A stretch of DNA of 64,000 nucleotides, taken from assembly GCA_963764345.1 (NCBI GenBank), contig CAVXSF010000013.1, positions 1 to 64,000 of the forward strand, written 5' to 3'. Below are positions 28,001-37,900 of the stretch, one piece after another; the stretch's first letter is position 1; each line of letters starts with the position of its first letter. The notes below the pieces were generated by a model. That model saw only the letters and a list, made by a program, of their open reading frames with translations. It was not told the DNA's origin and did no database searches. The DNA is from DASQZK01 sp963764345. Its GTDB lineage: Bacteria; Bacteroidota; Bacteroidia; Bacteroidales; GCA-2748055. The position numbers were made by a program, and so were the translations under genes.

Positions 28001-31000
28001 GGCTGATGGATCCTTATGTAGAACAACCCGATAATCCCGGGGGGGATCTTTATATCAACCTGGGAAATATCTCGGAAGATGTACTGAAGGATTCGAGAAA
28101 GTCTTTCGAAAACGGATTGCCTTCGGGACCCGAGATCACGCAGGTAGATACTACGGCCTGGGGTCGTATCCCCCTCGTTCAGTCCCTGGTTCCCGCATTC
28201 AACAACGATATACAGGCCCGTAAATACCAGGATGTGGGGCTGGACGGTTTGAGTGATGAAGATGAACGCAGTTTTTTCAGCTCCTTCCTCAACAATCTTA
28301 AAACCGTCCTCAAATCCGGAAGCCTATGCTGCCATCTCCGAACGACCCATCGAGTGACGACTTCCATTATTACCGGGGTTCCGACTACGACCAGATGAAG
28401 ATGGGTATCCTTGAGCGTTACAAAAAATACAACGGCCTGGAAGGAAACTCACCGAGTTTTGAACAGACCAAGGAATCTTATCCCACCACCGGTTCCACTC
28501 TGCCCGACGTGGAAGATATCAACCGGGACAATACCCTAAGTGAAAGTGAAAGTTATTACTCCTATCATGTCAGCCTTCGCAAGCAGGACCTTGATGTGGG
28601 ACAGAATTTCATTGTCGATAAGGTGGTTGACGATGCTGAACTGGCTGACGGGAAAAAAACATCGGTGACCTGGTACCAGTTCCGGATTCCGATTACCGGC
28701 TTTGAAAAAAGGATAGGTGATATCCAGGATTTTAAATCCATCCGGTTTATGCGCATGTTCCTGACCAATTTCTCCGATTCGGTCATCCTCCGCTTTGCCA
28801 AGCTGGATCTTATCAGGGGTGAATGGAGAAGATATTCCCTTCCTTTCGCACAGGGAGGTGAAGCCACGACCAACAGCCAGCCAAGCGACGGATCATTCGA
28901 CATATCGGCCGTAAACATTGAGGAAAATGCCGGCCGCACACCGGTGAATTATGTTCTTCCTGTAGGGGTGACACGTCAGATCGATCCTTCCCAGCCACAG
29001 TTAACCCAGCTGAATGAGCAGTCCATTGTCCTGAAGGTGAATCAACTGGAGGATGGTGATGCACGGGCGGCCTATAAAAATGTAGACCTGGATATCAGGC
29101 AGTACAAAAAGATCAAGATGTATGCCCATGCCGAGGCCATCGAAGGTTATCCGCTCGAGGACGGCGAACTGACGGCTTTTATCAGGCTCGGATCGGACTA
29201 TACCGGAAACTTTTATGAATATGAGGTTCCGCTGAAACTGACGCCTTACGGAAAGTACGATAATAACAAGGATGCCGACCGGGAAATCGTGTGGCCGAAT
29301 GAAAACCTCTTTGAGATTGATCTCTCTGAATTTCAACAGGTAAAACAGGCCCGGAATAACGCTATGAGGAATCCAGGTTCACAGGTCCAGCTCACTTCCG
29401 TCTATTCCATCACCGACAGCCGGGGCAACACAGTGAGCGTTGCCGGTAATCCGAACCTGGCAAACATCCGGACCATCATGATCGGGGTGCGAAACCCGCT
29501 GGGTGGAAAGGACAACATGCCCAAGTCGGGAAATATATGGCTCAACGAACTCCGTCTTACCGATTTCAACGAGAAAGGGGGATGGGCAGCAAACGGGAGA
29601 CTGACGACAAAACTGGCCGATCTGGGGACGATCACCTTCTCGGGTACCACCAGCACACCCGGCTGGGGAAGTATCGACACCAAAGTGCAGCAGCGGGACA
29701 AAGAGCAAAATATTCAGTACGATCTATCTTCAAATCTTGAGCTCGGTAAGTTCTTCCCCGAAAAACTCGGTGTGTCCATTCCCGTGTATGCCGGCTATTC
29801 CGAGTCAATTGTCAACCCCGAATATAATCCGCTCGACCCCGATATCCCTCTGAAAGTGGCACTGGCGAATGCCGAATCAAAAGCCGAACGGGATTCCATT
29901 AAAAGTGTCTCCCAGGATTACACACGACGGCGGAGCCTTAACTTTACCAATGTGAGGGTGATCAAGAAAGAAGGCAAACCTCACATATATGACCTCGCCA
30001 ACTGGTCGGCCAGCTACTCGTTCAATGAAATTTACAGCCGCGATATCAGCACCGAATATTACACTCAGCGACATTACCGGGGGGCTTTGAATTACTCCTT
30101 TAATTCAAGACCAAAAGCCGTGACTCCCTTTGCCAAATCGAAGGTTTTAAAATCTCCTTACCTCAGGATCCTCAGGGATTTCAACTTTTACTACATGCCC
30201 TCGATGCTGTCCTTCAGAACCGATCTGGACAGGTCGTACATGGAACGGAAGCTGCGAAACCTCGATAATCCTTACCTGCAGATCCTGCCAACGGTGAAGA
30301 AGGATTTCCTGTGGAACCGCTATTACGATTTGAAGTTTGATCTCACAAGGGCACTAAAGCTCGATTTCTCGGCTACCAATATTGCCAGGATTGACGAACC
30401 GGAGGGACGAATGGACAAATATGCCGCCGACTACCAGGCCAAGCGGGATTCCATCCTCCAGGAGCTGAGGAGTTTCGGCCGTACAACCAACTATAATCAC
30501 CAGATCAATGCCACCTATAACCTGCCTCTCAATAAAATTCCGCTGTCTGAACTGGATGAACATTTCGACCAGGTACAACGCAACCTATGGCTGGGATGTC
30601 GGCCCTATTTTAAGAGACCCCGGCATTGACCTGGGAAATACCATAAAAAATTCAAACACCTTGCAGGTCAACGGACAGCTCAACCTGGCCAATCTTTACA
30701 GCAAAGTGCCCTACTTCAAATCGCTGGATCAGAAGAAACAACCCGACAAAGAAAACCAGCGAAAGAAAGAAGTTACCTATACACGGGAAAACCAGGTTCT
30801 CCGGACGTCTTTCCCCAGGTCTTACACACATAAACTGAAAACCACTGATGTTAAAGTCCAGGTGACTGACCCGGACGGGAAAGCGGTAGAGCTCCAAAGT
30901 GGAAGTCATTGATGAGAACAGGGTAAAGATCACTCCGGAAAACGATGTAAAGGGCGCCACGGTGATTATCACCGGAACCCGGGAGCTGGGGGAGAGCCCG

Positions 31001-32397
31001 ATAACCATAATCATTGATAATTCGGCGCGGATCATCACCGGACTAAAGAATATCAATGTCACTTACAGCACGAGTAACGGAACGGTCCTGCCTGGGTACA
31101 AACCAAAAACAACGGCGCTGGGGCTTACCAGGTATGGGAATATCTGGCCCCGGGATGGGGCTTTGTCCTTGGAATGCAGGACACTCTATTCGCACAAAAT
31201 GCGTTTGAAAATGGCTGGCTTTCGAAAGATTCCCTGATCAACGAACCCTTCATGATGAGCCATACTGAAAAACTCAACCTCAGGGCCTCCTTCGAACCTT
31301 TCAAAGGCTTCAGGGTCGATCTGACGGCCGACCGTATTTATGCCCAGAATACAAGCGCATATTACACGGCCAACGCAGATGGAACCTTGCCTCTTCCTGC
31401 CGACCGCGGCCAGACCATCAACGGGAACTTCTCCATGTCATTTCTCTCGTGGAAGACAGCTTTTGAACGGATCTATTCAAAAAACCAGGATTTCTCGTCA
31501 GCAGCGTTCAGCAATATGAAAAATGATTACAGGCAGATCATCTCTGCACGGCTGGCACAGAGTAAAATGGACAAAGACGGTATCGTATTGAATGATTCAG
31601 CCGGATTTTATGAAGGTTACGGCCCCAACCAACAGCAGGTCCTGATCTCATCTTTCCTGGCGGCTTATGGTGCCAAGGATCCGTCAAAGATGAATCTGGA
31701 CGATGTTTCCCTACCATATTTAGCATGATGCCCAACTGGCGACTTTCTTTTGACGGCCTGGGCCGGATCGGTTTTATCAAGAGGTTTATGAACAGCATCA
31801 CCATCAACCATGCCTACCGGTCCTCCTATAATATCGGTTCGTTCATTTCGACGCCTCTCGATATTCGGCAGCTTGAAAATCCGACCTACCAGATGAATTA
31901 CCTGCCCGAATTACGATGCCACCTCGGTTTCCATCAACGAACAGTTCAGTCCGCTCTTTGACCTGAGTATGGACTGGAAGAACAGCCTGACCACCAATAT
32001 CGAATTTAACCGTTCACGCACCCTTGCGCTGAGCACATCCAACAGCCAGATCAACGAAGTGAGCTCAAAAGAAATGGCCATCGGCGCCGGTTACCGCTTT
32101 AACCAGGTCCAGATCATCATCAACCAGAAAGAGTTCAAGAGTGATCTGAACGTCAGAGCGGACCTGTCGATCAGGGATAACCGCACCGTCATCCGGAAAC
32201 TCTCCGAAGACAATGACCAGATTACGGCAGGCCAGCGTATCATAACCATTAAAACGACTTTCGATTATGTGTTAAGCGACAGGTTTAACCTGAGGTTTTT
32301 CTTCGATCAGCGTGTAAACAAGCCCTTTGTGTCGCTGTCCTATCCCACTTCCAATACCAATATTGGTTTCAGTGTTCGATTTACACTTGCACAATAG
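25038..32397 (+). CDS. sprA: SprA, giant outer-membrane translocon of the type IX secretion system (frame broken)
   Basis: About 2,450 codons, the normal length of SprA, the beta-barrel channel of type IX secretion needed for gliding in Flavobacterium. The N-terminus after a TTG start has a signal peptide (IITLVSSVFVLLTPVVLKA). Family blocks include NYNTEATFDFENKTKLEYSG, RIEVWITNKTSNFEQSRNIV, YIDDFEGSETSLDMKS, FHYYRGSDYDQMKMGILERY and FDYVLSDRFNLRFFFDQRVN at the C-terminus. The frame changes near 26040, 28315, 28340, 30572, 30894, 31147, 31706 and 31908. Each change is explained by one added or lost base, and sense resumes at once each time. This looks like sequence error or very recent decay. 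ruvA lies upstream and gcvH downstream, the usual neighbourhood. Confidence 0.92.
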
Positions 32398-32418
32398 GCT
32401 TTTATTAATGAAATGTAG

Positions 32419-32426
32419 TAAATTTG
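32419..32426 (+). promoter_or_regulatory. Likely -7 promoter box for gcvH
   Basis: TAAATTTG matches TAnnTTTG and lies 45 bp before the gcvH ATG, just past the sprA stop. No good upstream TTTG at the standard spacing was seen. Confidence 0.4.
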
Positions 32427-32471
32427 GCATGCTAAACATTTGTTCACAAAACCAAATAAAAACCTCGTGAC

Positions 32472-32848
32472 ATGAATTTTCCCGATAATCTGAAGTACAC
32501 CAAAGAACATGAATGGCTCAGGCTCGAAGGTAAAGAAGCCTTTGTTGGCGTCACGGAATATGCCACCTCTGAGCTTGGCGACATTGTTTTTGTTGAAATT
32601 GAAACGGAAGGTGAATCACTCGGAAAAGGCGACAGTTTTGGCACAGTAGAAGCTGTAAAAACTGTATCCGACCTCTTCATGCCTGTTGCCGGAAAAGTTA
32701 AAAGATCAATCCAAAGCTGGCTGATAATCCGGAGATCGTTAATGAAGATCCTTACGGTGAAGGCTGGTTGATAAAAATCACCGTCGACAACCCGGGTGAA
32801 CTTGACAACTTGTTATCAGCTGAGGACTACAGGTCTGAAGTTGAGTGA
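32472..32848 (+). CDS. gcvH: Glycine cleavage system H protein (frame broken)
   Basis: The first 78 or so residues are classic GcvH: KYTKEHEWLRLEGKEAFVGV, ATSELGDIVFVEIETEGESL and FGTVEAVKTVSDLFMPVAGK. The lipoyl-lysine lies in EAVKTVSD. Near 32703 the frame shifts, and the correct C-terminus is found in another frame: NPKLADNPEIVNEDPYGEGW, then LIKITVDNPGEL to a TGA at 32846-32848. One missing base restores a normal protein of about 125 residues. The protein shuttles the aminomethyl group between the P, T and L proteins of glycine cleavage. A long palindrome follows before the convergent infB. Confidence 0.9.
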
Positions 32849-32880
32849 CCGGAGAGCATTTTAAGATCTTTAAAAAGTAT

Positions 32881-32942
32881 TTGGGCATATAAAACTGTAG
32901 GAGCGTAAAAAATTTTACGCTCCTACAGTTTTATATGCCCAA
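32881..32942. repeat. Perfect 62 bp palindrome between gcvH and infB
   Basis: Two 30 bp arms (left 32881-32910, right 32913-32942) are exact reverse complements around a 2-base AA spacer. Each arm contains CTGTAGGAGCGTAAAA or its complement. It sits between convergent genes and could terminate both, since AT-rich ends of each arm give short T runs. A shorter hairpin of similar sequence occurs at 47866-47889, so this may be a dispersed palindrome family. Confidence 0.85.
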
Positions 32943-32988
32943 TATTTTTTACAGGATTCCGCAATACCGGAACAAAGACCTACCATCC

Positions 32989-35986
32989 CTACAATTTCTT
33001 CTTCACTTCAGTCTCCTTGTAAGCTTCAATCATGTCTCCGGTTTTGATATCATTGAAATTCTGGATATTAAGCCCGCAATCCAGTCCGGCCACCACTTCC
33101 TTCACATCATCCTTGAATCGTTTCAGTGAGCCGAGTTCGCCCGAGTAAACCACGATACCATCGCGGATCACCCTGACTTTGGACGTACGGCTGATCTTTC
33201 CTTCTTTCACCATACAACCGGCTACATTTCCGACCTTGGTCACTTTGAATGTTTCGACTACTTCGAGGGTAGCGGTTACTTCTTCCCTGATCTCGGGTGA
33301 AAGCATTCCTTCCATAGCAGCCCTTATCTCTTCGATAGCATCATAAATGATCGAATAGAGACGGATATCGATCTGTTCTTTTTCCGCCAGTTTCCGGGCA
33401 CTCAGTGAAGGGCGTACCTGGAAGCCGATGATTACGGCGTCGGAAGCTGCGGCCAGGAGGACGTCTGATTCGGAGATCTGACCTACCGCCTTATGTTTAA
33501 TGTTGACCTGAATTTCTTCGGTAGACAACTTCAGCAGTGAGTCGCTGAGTGCCTCAACAGATCCGTCGACATCTCCTTTCACGATCACATTAAGTTCTTT
33601 AAAGTTCCCGATAGCAATACGGCGGCCGATTTCATCGAGAGTGATATGTTTCTGTGTCCGCAGTTCCTGTTCGCGTTGCAGTTGTTCACGTCTGTTGGCT
33701 ATTTCCTTTGCTTCACGGTCACTGTCCATAACGTTGAACCTGTCGCCTGCCTGTGGCGCCCCGTTAAGTCCGAGGATCAGTGCAGGCATTGACGGTCCGG
33801 CACTATCGATACGGTTGCCGCGTTCATTATACATAGCCTTAACATGCCCGAAATGGCTGCCGGCAAGGAGTACATCGCCAATGTTTAACGTACCTGTCTC
33901 TACCAGGATGGTGGAGATATAGCCGCGTCCTTTATCGAGTGAAGATTCTATGACGGTGCCGATGGCCTTCCGTTCGGGATTGGCTTTCAGTTCGAGCATT
34001 TCAGCCTCAAGTAAAACTTTCTCCAGCAGGTCTTCGATGCCGGTTCCGTTTTTGGCTGAAATTTCCTGCGACTGGTATTTGCCGCCCCAGTCTTCAACCA
34101 GGTAATTCATATTGGCCAGTTCTTCTTTGATCTTTTCGGGATTTGCCGAAGGTTTGTCCATCTTGTTGATGGCAAATACAATCGGCACATTGGCAGCCGA
34201 AGCATGGTTGATGGCCTCAACGGTCTGAGGCATCACACCGTCGTCGGCAGCCACAACAATGATAGCCACATCAGTAACCTGTGCACCCCTGGCCCTCATG
34301 GCGGTAAAAGCTTCATGACCCGGAGTATCGAGAAAGGTGATCTGCCTGCCGTCATCGAGCTGAACGGCATAAGCGCCGATATGCTGGGTAATACCCCCTG
34401 CTTCACCGGCTATCACATTGGAATGCCGTATATAGTCGAGCAACTTGGTTTTACCATGGTCGACATGTCCCATTACAGTCACGATCGGAGGCCTGTGAAT
34501 CTGCATTTCAGGTAATTCCTCTTCTTCATCCAGAGTATCCTGCAAGTCGACACTAACGAATTCAACTTTGATAGTTGAACTCATCGGCTACGAGTGAAAG
34601 GGTTTCAGCATCAAGGCGCTGATTTATGGAGACAAACAACCCCAGGTTCATGCAGGTCTGTATTACCTCATTCGCCGGGACATTCATCATATTGGCCAGT
34701 TCGCTCACCGATACGAATTCCGTTACCTTGATAGTATGCTTGCTTTCCTCCAGCCTTTCCATCTCCTCTTTCTGGCGCTGGTGAATCGTATCTCTCTTCT
34801 CCCTGCGGTACTTTGATCCTTTGGACTTGCCTTTGGATGTAAGTTTAGCCAGGGTATCTTTGATCTGTTTCTGAACGTCCTCCTCATTTACTTCAGGACG
34901 GTGAAGTTTTTTCTTTCTTTTCCCCGTTACCGGCCTCTCTTTTTTACTGCCCATGGGCCTGTCTTTCTCTTCGGTACCGGCATCCTTCCTTATGCGTTTC
35001 CGCTTTTTCTTTCCATCCTGACGGCCATTTTCCTTACTTGAAGCCACTGGTTTTTTCTTCTGATCCTTCCTTTCCTGGGGGAGTTCAATCCTGCCGACAA
35101 CAGTAGGCCCCGACAATTTCCGGATGACCGTCGGGATCATATTATCCGCATCATCCTTTTCAGCATGGGTGCGTTTGTCTTCAACTTTCTTTTCTTCCAC
35201 TGCTGGAGCTTCCTCCTTAGGTTTGGCTTCCTGTTTAGCTTTTTCTTCCTTCTGTGCCGTAATCTCGGTTTCGGATGCTTCAGGTTTTTCTTGTGTGGCC
35301 TCCGCTTTTACCTCTTCTTCTTCTCTCCGGTTTTTCAACTTCTTTTTCTTTCTTCTTTTTGACCTCATCAAGGTCAATTTTCCCAACTACTTTAGGCCCT
35401 TTATTGCTCTTCTCCTTCTCCGCCTTCACTTTATCAGCTTCGGGTTTTTCCGGCGAAGGTTTCATTTTCTCCTCTTCTGCTTTTACCTCTTCAACCGGGG
35501 CCTCTTTTTTCTCAGCCACCGTTTCCTCTTTCATCTCTTCTTTTTCCCTGACAACTTTCTTTTTGCCCTGAATTCCTCGAGATCGACTTTGCCTACGACT
35601 TTCGGTCCAACCTGGGGTTGTTTTTCGGGAATTTTCTCTTCAACCGGTTTTTTCTGTTCAGGTTTTGAGGTGCCGGCAGAGGTGTCCTTCACTAAAAATT
35701 CCTCTTCTTCTTCTTCGGCCTCAGGAATGACTTCCACATCGTCGATGGAGATGGTTTCCTTTTTCTCCCTGAGATTTTTCAGGCTGAATTTTTCGGACTT
35801 TTTCTTCTCATCAAGGTCAGAACTGTATTCCTTGACCAGCAGATCATAAAGTTCAGGGGCTACTTTGCCGTTAGGATCAACATCAATGTTGTGTCCTTTC
35901 TTGTGAAGGAAATCAACAATGGTAGAGATCCCGACATTAAACTCCCTGGCGATCTTACTTAGTCTTATTGCTTTTTTTTCTGTCAT
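32989..35986 (-). CDS. infB: Translation initiation factor IF-2 (frame broken)
   Basis: About 999 codons, the usual Bacteroidota IF-2 length. The N-terminal IF2N domain (IRLSKIAREFNVGISTIVDF) and a long Lys/Glu-rich linker precede a second IF2N-like motif (VSVSELANMMNVPANEVIQT). The G domain has P-loop VMGHVDHGKTKLLDYIR, switch II DTPGHEAFTAMRARG and NKMD. The C-terminal domains follow to NDIKTGDMIEAYKETEVKKK. The frame breaks three times, near 34568, 35355 and 35565, each in an A/G-rich run and each mended by one base. The gene is essential and normally single-copy, so these breaks are probably sequence errors. It is last in the rimP-nusA-infB operon. Confidence 0.93.
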
Positions 35987-36045
35987 ACCCTGAATTATCC
36001 TGTTATTGCGGAATTCCTAAATTATAACTAATCAATATGAATTAT

Positions 36046-37281
36046 TCAAATTCTGCCTTTAAAATTTTCACATACTTCGTTTATGGTTTCTTCCTCAAGA
36101 TCAGTTCTGTTAATCAATTCCGTCGGAGTCAACTCCAGAACGGCCTTGGCGGTATCACAACCAATGGCTTTCAGTTCATCGATGATCCAGCCTTCGATTT
36201 CATCGGCAAATTCATCAAGATTCACATCTTCATCGTCTTCTCCACCAGCTTCCCTGTAAACATCGATCTCATAGCCCGTAAGCTGGCTGGCAAGCCTGAT
36301 GTTCAAGCCGCCTTTCCCGATAGCCAGTGAAACTTCCCGTGGTTCGAGATATACATCTGCCTTCTTGTCCTCTTCAAGGATCTTGATATTGCTGATCTTG
36401 GCCGGACTCAGCGCTCTCGTGATGAACAGCTGAACGTTATTTGTAAAATTGATGACATCGATATTCTCGTTCTTCAGTTCCCTTACAATCCCATGAATAC
36501 GCGATCCTTTCATCCCAACACAGGCTCCAACCGGATCAATCCGTTCATCGTAGGATTCAACGGCCACCTTGGCTCTTTCTCCCGGGACCCTGACAATTTT
36601 TTTGATGGTGATCAGTCCGTCGAAGATTTCCGGAACTTCCAGTTCAAACAGCCTCTCGAGAAATACGGGTGACGTCCGTGACAGAATGATCAGCGGATTG
36701 TTGTTTTTCATATCCACCTTGATCACCACGGCACGGATGGTATCCCCTTTCCGGAAATAATCGGAAGGGATTTGTTCCGATTTTGGCAGGATGAGTTCAT
36801 TGCCTTCATCATCGAGAACAAGGATCTCTCTTTTCCATACCTGGTAAACTTCACCGGTAATGATCTCACCGATACGGTCTTTGTACTTGATGTAAACATT
36901 GTTCTTTTCAAGTTCAAGTATCCTGGCCGTAAGATTTTGTCTCAGGGCCAGAATGGCACGTCGTCCAAAACTCTCCAGTTTCACCTCATCCGTTACTTCT
37001 TCACCTACTTCGTAATCATCGTCAATAAGTTTAGCCTTCGAGAGTGGGATCTGGAAATTAGGATCTTCAACATTCCCGTCTTCGACAACTTCGCGGTTCC
37101 TCCATATTTCAAAGTCTCCTTTATCAATGTTAATAATGATGTCGAAGTTCTCGTCCGATCCGTATTTCTTAATCAGCATACTGCGAAAAACATCTTCGAG
37201 TACACTCATCATGGTTACCCGGTCAATGTTTTTGAGTTCTTTAAACTCTGCAAATGTGTCAATCAAATTAATGCTTTCCAT
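36046..37281 (-). CDS. nusA: Transcription termination/antitermination factor NusA
   Basis: The 411-residue protein has the N-terminal RNA-polymerase-binding domain (LIDTFAEFKELKNIDRVTMM), then an S1 domain (YKDRIGEIITGEVYQV), KH1 (VAVESYDERIDPVGACVGMK, then SRIHGIVREL) and KH2 (SLAIGKGGLNIRLASQLTGY). It has a short acidic C-terminus and an HhH-like tail (LIDEL...TPTELINRTDLEEETI) in place of the AR repeats of enterobacteria. It modulates pausing and termination. It lies between rimP (17 bp away) and infB (59 bp away), the universal operon order. Confidence 0.96.
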   Translation of the reverse strand: MESINLIDTFAEFKELKNIDRVTMMSVLEDVFRSMLIKKYGSDENFDIIINIDKGDFEIWRNREVVEDGNVEDPNFQIPLSKAKLIDDDYEVGEEVTDEVKLESFGRRAILALRQNLTARILELEKNNVYIKYKDRIGEIITGEVYQVWKREILVLDDEGNELILPKSEQIPSDYFRKGDTIRAVVIKVDMKNNNPLIILSRTSPVFLERLFELEVPEIFDGLITIKKIVRVPGERAKVAVESYDERIDPVGACVGMKGSRIHGIVRELKNENIDVINFTNNVQLFITRALSPAKISNIKILEEDKKADVYLEPREVSLAIGKGGLNIRLASQLTGYEIDVYREAGGEDDEDVNLDEFADEIEGWIIDELKAIGCDTAKAVLELTPTELINRTDLEEETINEVCENFKGRI

Positions 37282-37298
37282 TTCCTGATTTAAATGTC

Positions 37299-37766
37299 TT
37301 ATTTAAAAGAAACTACCGCTGTGGTCGTTTTTATCTGGTCAAATAACAAATGAACCGTCTCAATAACGACCTGTTTTTTCTTCTTCCCTTCTTCCCTGAT
37401 GGCTTTTTTATATTCAAGGTCTATCCCTGCCTTATCAAAATTCTTCAGTACTCCTGTGAATTTCGTTCCGTCAAGTAGTACCACCTTCACTTCCTTTCCA
37501 AGGTATTTCCTGTATTGTTCTTCAACCCTGAATCCCATATCCAGACCGGGTGAGGAGACTTCGAGTTCATAGTCCTCAACATCCTTGTCAATCACCGAAA
37601 TGATGTGCCGGCTCATGTCAACACATTCCTCGATCGTGATCCCGTCCGGTTTGTCGATATAGACCTGTACCTTATTTCCGGGCCTGAACTGAATGTCCAC
37701 CAGGAAGATCTCCGAACCTTCAAGGCGCTCACTTACGACCTCCCCGAATGTTTCCCTGTTTAACAT
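37299..37766 (-). CDS. rimP: Ribosome maturation factor RimP
   Basis: The 155-residue protein has the two RimP domains. The N-terminal alpha/beta domain includes LEGSEIFLVDIQFRPGNKVQ and VYIDKPDGITIEECVDMSRH. The conserved YELEVSSPGLDMGFR loop leads into the C-terminal SH3-like barrel (KYLGKEVKVVLLDGTKFTGV). It assists 30S subunit maturation. First gene of the rimP-nusA-infB operon, with a promoter about 65-95 bp upstream. Confidence 0.94.
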   Translation of the reverse strand: MLNRETFGEVVSERLEGSEIFLVDIQFRPGNKVQVYIDKPDGITIEECVDMSRHIISVIDKDVEDYELEVSSPGLDMGFRVEEQYRKYLGKEVKVVLLDGTKFTGVLKNFDKAGIDLEYKKAIREEGKKKKQVVIETVHLLFDQIKTTTAVVSFK

Positions 37767-37786
37767 ATTTTTTCCGGTAACAAAAT

Positions 37787-37804
37787 AGGGGACTTCAGTC
37801 CCCT
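37787..37804 (-). other. Hairpin in the rimP operon leader
   Basis: AGGGGACT-GA-AGTCCCCT forms a perfect 8 bp stem between the promoter and rimP. No long T run follows, so it is not a simple terminator. It may stabilise the 5' end of the mRNA or be a minor attenuation structure. Confidence 0.5.
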
Positions 37805-37830
37805 AGGTTTTAATACCTCTCCAACGGCCG

Positions 37831-37861
37831 CAAAAATACGAATAAACATTTAAATCACAAA
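37831..37861 (-). promoter_or_regulatory. Bacteroidota-type promoter for rimP-nusA-infB
   Basis: On the minus strand TTTG (37858-37861), then exactly 19 bases, then TATTTTTG (37831-37838) gives TTTG-N19-TAnnTTTG, the full Bacteroidota housekeeping sigma consensus. Transcription would start a few bases further on, leaving a leader of about 60 bases before rimP. Confidence 0.8.
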
Positions 37862-37900
37862 ATTTTAGAAAGTAATGTTAAGAACATGAAACTTACAGTC

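Noticed and set aside
25038..32397. sprA as a true operon of eight small genes
   Set aside because: The pieces join in order into one full-length SprA with one-base corrections.
34562..35986. Separate Lys/Glu-rich proteins upstream of infB
   Set aside because: They are the N-terminal IF2N domain and linker of IF-2, split by indels.
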